DNA of 64,000 nucleotides from positions 1-64,000 of the forward strand of contig NZ_JANZKY010000017.1 of the NCBI RefSeq assembly GCF_025770765.1, read 5' to 3'. The stretch is from Propionivibrio soli (lineage in GTDB: Bacteria > Pseudomonadota > Gammaproteobacteria > Burkholderiales > Rhodocyclaceae). The notes under the pieces were generated by a model. That model ran no database searches. It was not told where the DNA came from and worked only from the letters and a program-made list of their open reading frames with translations. A program made the position numbers and the translations under genes. Below are positions 59,190 to 64,000 of the stretch, piece after piece. The stretch's first letter is position 1; every line of letters begins with the position of its first letter.

Positions 59190-59729
59190 ATGAGACTTTT
59201 CTTTGCGCTGTGGCCCGACACGGCGGCGGCCGCCGAACTCGAGAGGATCGCGCAACGGTGTCACGAGTTCTATAGAGGCAAGCCGACGCGAACGCAGACA
59301 ATCCACATAACGCTGGCTTTTCTCGGCGATGTCGACGACGACCGAGTCGATGATGCGATCACCGCGGGTAACGGCGTGGGGCGGCAAGCGTTCGAGCTTG
59401 TTGTAGACCGGATCGGTTACTGGCGCCACAACCGTTTGCTGTGGGCGGGTGTAGCGCCCTCCGACGCGTTGGCCGATTTGGTTGATCGGCTGCGCGGAGC
59501 GTTGAAAACGGCCGGATTCACCATCGATGACGAGGGACGCCGTTTTGTCCCGCACATCACCCTGATCCGCAAGGTCGCGGGCACCGAACACCGCTCCGCT
59601 CTGCCGTCGATCGAACCGATCCGGTGGCCGTGTACGCGCTTTGTGCTCGTTCGCTCTCGATTATCAACGGCCGGACCAGACTACGAAGTTATGGCCGAGT
59701 ATCCTTTGCCGGCACCGACTCCGGAATAA
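59190..59729 (+). CDS. thpR: RNA 2',3'-cyclic phosphodiesterase (LigT/ThpR)
   Basis: This 179-residue 2H phosphoesterase has its two catalytic motifs, HITL at residues 39-42 and HITL at 122-125, with the opening MRLFFALWPD. It opens 2',3'-cyclic phosphates and ligates tRNA halves in vitro in E. coli. It starts at ATG 59190 and is divergent from the protease gene and convergent with the histidine kinase gene. Confidence 0.94.
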   Translation: MRLFFALWPDTAAAAELERIAQRCHEFYRGKPTRTQTIHITLAFLGDVDDDRVDDAITAGNGVGRQAFELVVDRIGYWRHNRLLWAGVAPSDALADLVDRLRGALKTAGFTIDDEGRRFVPHITLIRKVAGTEHRSALPSIEPIRWPCTRFVLVRSRLSTAGPDYEVMAEYPLPAPTPE

Positions 59730-59751
59730 TCGGCGGTTCCATAGGTCGCGG

Positions 59752-61080
59752 CTATTCCGATGCGGTGCGAGGCGGGAATACAACGCGTACGCGCAACCCG
59801 CCAGAAGGTACATCTCCCAGAACCACCCGGGCTTGGTGACGATCCGCGATGGTGCGCACGATCGCCAGACCCAGACCGCTTCCCGTCTCGCTTTCGCCAC
59901 CGCGACGATAAAAGCGGTCGAAAACGCGCTCACGCTCCTCGACAGGGATTCCCGACCCCGTGTCGCTGACTTCGAGGAAGGCAGCGCTTCCCTCATCCTT
60001 CACATCTTCCAAGCCGCACCGCACGTCCACTCGGCCGCCGGTCGGCGTATACCGAAGCGCGTTGCCGATCAGGTTGGCGAACACGACGCGCAGGGCATCG
60101 GCGTCCGCGAGAACCGTCGCGGACTCATCCGTCTCTGCAACACCGAGATCGATATCTCTCGCATCCGCAAGCAAGGCGTGGTCGACGACCGATTGCCGGG
60201 CGAGATCAGCCAGCTTCACCGGCAACTTGCGGTATTCCGCGGCACCCGGCTCGTGGCGCGCCAAGGTTAGTAGTTGCTGTACCGCATGCGTCGCCCGCTG
60301 CAGCCCTTCTTTGAGTTCAGCAAGCGCGGCCGTCCGCGCCGCCTCGGTGGGCGCGCGCTCGACAAGCTGTGTTTGCAGTTGCAGCGCAGTCAATGGCGTA
60401 CGCAACTCGTGCGCGGCATCCGCGATGAAGGCGCGCTGCGCATCGAGCGCCGACTTCAGCCGGGCGAGGAGATCGTTCAGGGACGAGACGAGAGGCTGCG
60501 CTTCATCGGGGACATTATCGTCGGGCAAGGGGCTGAGCGAATCGGGCGTGCGCTCATGAAGCGAGTGCGCCAGGCGCGCCAATGGCCGCAGGCCGCGTCC
60601 GACGAGCACCCAGATCAGCACCCCAAGTACGGGCAGCAGCACGAAGAACGGCCTGAGGGTGCTCCACGCCGCATTCGCCGCCAGCTGATTGCGCACGCGC
60701 ATCGGCTGGGCCACAGCGATCGTCAGCCCGTGGTACTGGATCGCAAACAGCCGCCATTCGCCTTCCGGCGACTCCGCGGTCGAGTAACCGAGTCGGGTCA
60801 GTTCGGGCAAAGCTTCGTGCGGCTTCGAGTAATAGACCGTGAGCCCATTGCGGTCCCAGACGCGAATGACATAATCGAGGCTCTCGTCGCTGGCCAGCGC
60901 TTCCGCAGGGCCGAGAAAGGTCTGGTCGCGCAGCGAGAGCGCGATCTGCTTCAGGTGGTAGTCGAAAAGCATGCCGGCTTCCTCGCGCGCCGCCCGGTAG
61001 GTTGCCCACCCGCCGAGCAGCATCGCGGCGCAGAGTGTGCCGAGCAGCGCGATCAGCAGATGGCGGCGGATCGATCTCAC
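59752..61080 (-). CDS. Sensor histidine kinase (QseC/TctE-like)
   Basis: The 442-residue kinase has an N-terminal membrane segment (about residues 8-28), a periplasmic sensory region of about 110 residues, a second membrane segment (about 145-162), and HAMP-less linker sequence. The phospho-accepting His224 is in ADAAHELRTPLTALQ. The ATPase domain has NLIGNALRYTPTGG and GSGLGLAIVRTIAD. It overlaps the response regulator gene by 4 bases. The signal is unknown. Confidence 0.94.
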   Translation of the reverse strand: MRSIRRHLLIALLGTLCAAMLLGGWATYRAAREEAGMLFDYHLKQIALSLRDQTFLGPAEALASDESLDYVIRVWDRNGLTVYYSKPHEALPELTRLGYSTAESPEGEWRLFAIQYHGLTIAVAQPMRVRNQLAANAAWSTLRPFFVLLPVLGVLIWVLVGRGLRPLARLAHSLHERTPDSLSPLPDDNVPDEAQPLVSSLNDLLARLKSALDAQRAFIADAAHELRTPLTALQLQTQLVERAPTEAARTAALAELKEGLQRATHAVQQLLTLARHEPGAAEYRKLPVKLADLARQSVVDHALLADARDIDLGVAETDESATVLADADALRVVFANLIGNALRYTPTGGRVDVRCGLEDVKDEGSAAFLEVSDTGSGIPVEERERVFDRFYRRGGESETGSGLGLAIVRTIADRHQARVVLGDVPSGGLRVRVVFPPRTASE

Positions 61081-61739
61081 GGACGCCTCGGTACCAGGTA
61101 ACCGACACCGCGTACATTACGTATCCACTCGGTCCCGAGCTTGCGACGCAGCGAATGAATATAGACCTCGACCGCGTTACTCTCGATCTCTTCGTCCCAG
61201 CCGTACAGGCGCTCTTCGATCTGCGTCCTTGAAAGAGGGACACCGGGCTTTTCGAGAAGCGCGTGCAGCAGGGCGAACTCGCGACCGGAAAGGGCCACCG
61301 GTACGCCTTTGAGCGTCACCTCGTGCGTCGCCGGGTTGAGCGAAAGTGCCCCGTGCTCGATAACCGGCGAGGCGCGCCCGCTCTTGCGCCTCAGGAGCGC
61401 GCGTACGCGTGCGGAGAGTTCGTCGAGGTCGAACGGTTTCACGAGATAGTCGTCCGCCCCCGCATCGAGGCCTTTGACGCGGTCGACCACCGAATCGCGG
61501 GCGGTGATGACAAGGACCGGCACGTCGAGCCCCTTGCGCCGCATCCCAGCCAATAACTCCAACCCCGTCTTTCTCGGCAAACCGAGATCGAGCAGGACCA
61601 ACGCATAAACGCCGTTGGCAAGTGCAAGTTCCGCCGCGGAACCATCGCGCACCCAATCGACCGTATAGCCTTCCTGGCGCAGTCCGTTCTGCACACTGGC
61701 ACCGATCATCGGGTCGTCTTCAACAAGCAACAGGCGCAT
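61077..61739 (-). CDS. OmpR-family response regulator (QseB-like)
   Basis: The 220-residue regulator has a receiver domain with Asp51 (LLDLGLP), Thr and Lys (PVLVITA, YLVKPFDLDEL), and a C-terminal winged helix (LSGREFALLHALLEKPG, ESNAVEVYIHSLRRKLG). The gene is the first of the pair with the kinase and overlaps it by 4 bases. The target genes are unknown, the adjacent DegP-type gene being one possibility. Confidence 0.95.
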   Translation of the reverse strand: MRLLLVEDDPMIGASVQNGLRQEGYTVDWVRDGSAAELALANGVYALVLLDLGLPRKTGLELLAGMRRKGLDVPVLVITARDSVVDRVKGLDAGADDYLVKPFDLDELSARVRALLRRKSGRASPVIEHGALSLNPATHEVTLKGVPVALSGREFALLHALLEKPGVPLSRTQIEERLYGWDEEIESNAVEVYIHSLRRKLGTEWIRNVRGVGYLVPRRP

Positions 61740-61856
61740 GGCTCCTCCGTCGCCGGCCTGTTCGTTCTCCGGCGCGTCAGGAGCGCATGTTATAGCGATT
61801 CTCGGCGGCGGCCAAAACCGCCGGGGCTTGGGATCGGGTTGTGCCCCGGCTTCTGG

Positions 61857-62165
61857 CTAGCGGAAGAACTCCTCCAGCCGCTCGAACACTTCATGCTCGG
61901 TGCCATGGCGGCGCACGGCTAGTACGTCTTCGAGTTTCTCGAGTTGCTTCACCATTTGGTCAAGGCGGCCATCCTCGTTCACCATGAGCCAAATGCGGCT
62001 CGTGCTGCCCATGCCGACCGGCATGCACAGAATGCCTTCGACGTTGTAGGCACGACGCGAGAAGAGTCCGCAGACGTGCGACATCACGCCCGCATGGTTA
62101 TTGACGTCGAGTTCGAGAACGGTACGAGCCAGCGCGCGGGTTTCGTTTCGGGTCAGGGAATTCAT
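61857..62165 (-). CDS. ilvN: Acetolactate synthase small (regulatory) subunit, short IlvN type
   Basis: This 102-residue ACT-domain protein is close in length and sequence to E. coli IlvN (about 96), not the longer IlvH/IlvM forms (VLELDVNNHAGVMSHVCGLF, AYNVEGILCMPVG). It gives valine feedback control to IlvB. It is 1 base after ilvB on the same strand. Confidence 0.92.
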   Translation of the reverse strand: MNSLTRNETRALARTVLELDVNNHAGVMSHVCGLFSRRAYNVEGILCMPVGMGSTSRIWLMVNEDGRLDQMVKQLEKLEDVLAVRRHGTEHEVFERLEEFFR

Positions 62166-62166
62166 T

Positions 62167-63849
62167 TTAGCCTCCGATCATGTCTTTGTTCGATGCGCCG
62201 GGCGCGACCATCGGCAACACTTGCTCGCGCATGTCGATGCTGGCATGGATCAGCGTCGGACCTCGGTGGCTCATGGCGTCGCGCAACGCGGCGCGGGCAT
62301 CGGGCGCTGCATCGAGATCGACCGTCTCCCAGCCGAAACCCTTCGCCACCGTCAGGAAATCCGGAACGCCCTTATATTTCGAGGCGTAGATGCGTTCGCC
62401 ATAAAAAAGCGTCTGCTGCTGGAACACCAGGCCGAGCGACGCGTTGTTCATCAGCACCACCTTGACGTTTGCGCCTTCCTCCGCCGCCGTCGCGAACTCC
62501 TGGATGTTCATCAGAATGCTGCCGTCGCCGGAGAAGCAGACCACCGTGCGCTCCGGTTCGGCCAAGGCGGCGCCGATCGCGGCCGGTAGGCCAAAGCCCA
62601 TCGTACCGAGCCCGCCAGACGTGAGCCATTGGCGCTCCCTGCGCAATGGATACGCCTGGGCCACCCACATCTGGTGTTGCCCGACGTCCGTACAGATTGT
62701 CGCTTCGTCGTCGACACTCTCGGCCACGGCACGGATCAATCCATAAGGAGTGCGCGGGTCATCGACCCCCGGCATGCGTAATGGATGATCGGCTTTCACT
62801 TCCGCCACGCGGGTAAGCCAATCCTTGCGCAGGCAGGCGAACGTCTTCGGCGCCAGTTGCTTGAGTACGGTCTTGACGTCGCCCTGCACGCCAACGTGCG
62901 CCGCCTTGATCTTGCCGAGTTCGGACGGATCGATGTCGATGTGTACGATCTTCGCCTGCGGACAGAAGGCCGCCACTTTCCCCGTGGCACGGTCATCGAA
63001 GCGCGCACCGATCGCGATCAAGAGATCGCATTCGTCGAGCAGGAGGTTGGTGCACCGCGCACCATGCATGCCTAGCATGCCAAGCGAAAGCGGATGGTCA
63101 ACCGGCATCGTGCCGAGCGCCATGAGGGTCATCACGGTCGGCAGGCTGAGTTTCTCGGCGAAGGCTACCGCCTCAGCCGAGGCGCCCGAATGCACGACGC
63201 CGCCGCCCAGATAGAGAAGCGGTCGATCAGCAGCGTTGATCATCTCGGCCGCACGCGCGATCAGATCGGCATCCGGCGCCGCAGTCGGTTCGGCTTTGCC
63301 CGGCTCCGGCCACTCCGTGACGGAGACCACTTCATTCTGCACATCCTTCGGGATATCGATCAGCACCGGTCCCGGCCGGCCGGAGGCGGCCAGGCGGAAA
63401 GCGCGCGGAATGACTTCGAGCAGTTCCTCGGCCGAGCCAACGAGGAAGTTGTGCTTGGTGATGGGGATCGACAGGCTGTAGGTGTCGACTTCCTGGAATG
63501 CGTCGGTCCCGATCATCGGTCGGGGAACCTGCCCGGTGATCGCGATCAAGGGGATGGAGTCGAGTTTGGCATCCGCAATCGCGGTCAGCAGATTCGTTGC
63601 CCCCGGGCCCGAAGAGGCCATGCAAACACCGACCTCGCCGCTGGCGCGTGCGATACCCTGTGCAATGAAGCCGGCGCCCTGTTCGTGCCGTGCCAGTACG
63701 TGCTCGATCTTCGACGACTTCGACATCGCGTCGTACAAGGGCAGAATCGCACCACCCGGAATGCCGGAAACACGGCGCACACCTTGTCGTTCCAGCAAGC
63801 GCACGACAATCTGCGCACCGGTGAGGTTTTCGGTTGGGGTACTCGGCAT
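62167..63849 (-). CDS. ilvB: Acetolactate synthase large subunit
   Basis: The product is 560 residues. ATG 63849 is preferred over ATG 63855 because AAGGAG lies 6 bases upstream of it but touches 63855. ThDP-enzyme motifs are visible: ARHEQGAGFIAQGIAR with the catalytic Glu, the FAD-related GGGVVHSGASAEAVAFA region and the ThDP-Mg motif GDGSILMNIQEFATAAEEGANVKVVLMNN. Sequence and length match E. coli IlvB rather than the IlvI/G forms, so with IlvN it forms a type I enzyme. It makes acetolactate for Val and Leu. A hairpin lies in its leader. Confidence 0.96.
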   Translation of the reverse strand: MPSTPTENLTGAQIVVRLLERQGVRRVSGIPGGAILPLYDAMSKSSKIEHVLARHEQGAGFIAQGIARASGEVGVCMASSGPGATNLLTAIADAKLDSIPLIAITGQVPRPMIGTDAFQEVDTYSLSIPITKHNFLVGSAEELLEVIPRAFRLAASGRPGPVLIDIPKDVQNEVVSVTEWPEPGKAEPTAAPDADLIARAAEMINAADRPLLYLGGGVVHSGASAEAVAFAEKLSLPTVMTLMALGTMPVDHPLSLGMLGMHGARCTNLLLDECDLLIAIGARFDDRATGKVAAFCPQAKIVHIDIDPSELGKIKAAHVGVQGDVKTVLKQLAPKTFACLRKDWLTRVAEVKADHPLRMPGVDDPRTPYGLIRAVAESVDDEATICTDVGQHQMWVAQAYPLRRERQWLTSGGLGTMGFGLPAAIGAALAEPERTVVCFSGDGSILMNIQEFATAAEEGANVKVVLMNNASLGLVFQQQTLFYGERIYASKYKGVPDFLTVAKGFGWETVDLDAAPDARAALRDAMSHRGPTLIHASIDMREQVLPMVAPGASNKDMIGG

Positions 63850-63905
63850 GGACATCTCCTTTCTACGGCTGGGTTAGCGGCTTGGCCGGTCGGGAGTCCA
63901 GAAAG

Positions 63906-63942
63906 CGAAACCCCCGCCCGGTTTGCACCGGCGGGGGTTTCG
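63906..63942 (-). promoter_or_regulatory. Leader hairpin upstream of ilvB, possible attenuator
   Basis: CGAAACCCCCGCC (63906-63918) and GGCGGGGGTTTCG (63930-63942) are perfect 13-bp arms around an 11-base loop, 56 bases before the ilvB start. On the minus strand the hairpin is followed by CTTTC, only a weak T run. It could be a Rho-independent attenuator of ilvBN or the terminator of a gene beyond the window edge. No leader peptide with branched-chain codons is seen inside the window. Confidence 0.6.
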
Positions 63943-64000
63943 GAATTTCGGTCGTTTTGTTTTCGACTTATCTTCGGCGAGCCCTCGACGGTGCGTTGGG

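Overview
The window is about 60% GC, densely packed chromosomal DNA. Gene content and order point to a betaproteobacterium: leuB-asd-fimV, truA-trpF-trpB-trpA-accD-folC-SPOR-cvpA-purF-metZ, a bioA-bioF-bioH-bioC-bioD biotin locus, DUF2863 and DUF2917 proteins, and yciB-yciI-bolA-PpiC. The Rhodocyclales or a near relative is my guess, but no rRNA is present to settle it. I see no rRNA, tRNA, CRISPR array, insertion sequence, prophage or integrase. All start and family calls come from reading the sequence alone.

Layout. 1-2467: a catabolic dehydrogenase pair (2-hydroxyacid dehydrogenase plus a zinc alcohol dehydrogenase cut by the window edge) divergent from a LacI-type regulator, with a perfect 18-bp-arm palindrome between them. 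2708-10883: accessory and housekeeping singletons (unrecognised protein, LysR regulator, DUF2917, GST, secreted-type alpha/beta hydrolase, ArfB, diguanylate cyclase, solitary PIN protein, YaaA). 11123-17196: DUF2863 then the biotin genes, followed by a convergent orphan Hpt protein. 17665-19681: yciB-yciI-bolA and a parvulin. 19873-23790: purL. 24021-28160: a four-gene unit of alkaline phosphatase, a small Tat/Sec-type CPFC protein and a FtsX/MacB-like ABC transporter whose permease carries a His/Asp-rich loop. 28416-31864: a secreted beta-propeller protein, NAD(P)HX repair enzyme and an EamA transporter. 32117-36259: periplasmic asparaginase, GltI-like binding protein without a permease, and a Cache-domain chemoreceptor. 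36791-53311: the conserved minus-strand biosynthetic block from leuB to metZ, including fimV with a 13-base homopolymer. 53502-57199: M48 lipoprotein protease, MFS transporter, DUF465 protein and aroC. 57506-61739: a DegP-type protease, ThpR and a QseBC-like two-component system. 61857-63849: ilvB-ilvN (acetolactate synthase of the E. coli type I form) behind a leader hairpin.

The genes that most invite a second look are the phosphatase/ABC unit (a possible metal-linked export or enzyme-maturation system), the asparaginase/binding-protein/chemoreceptor trio (possible asparagine-to-aspartate sensing), the poly-C tract in fimV, the dehydrogenase palindrome, and the entericidin gene stranded beside leuB without leuC or leuD.
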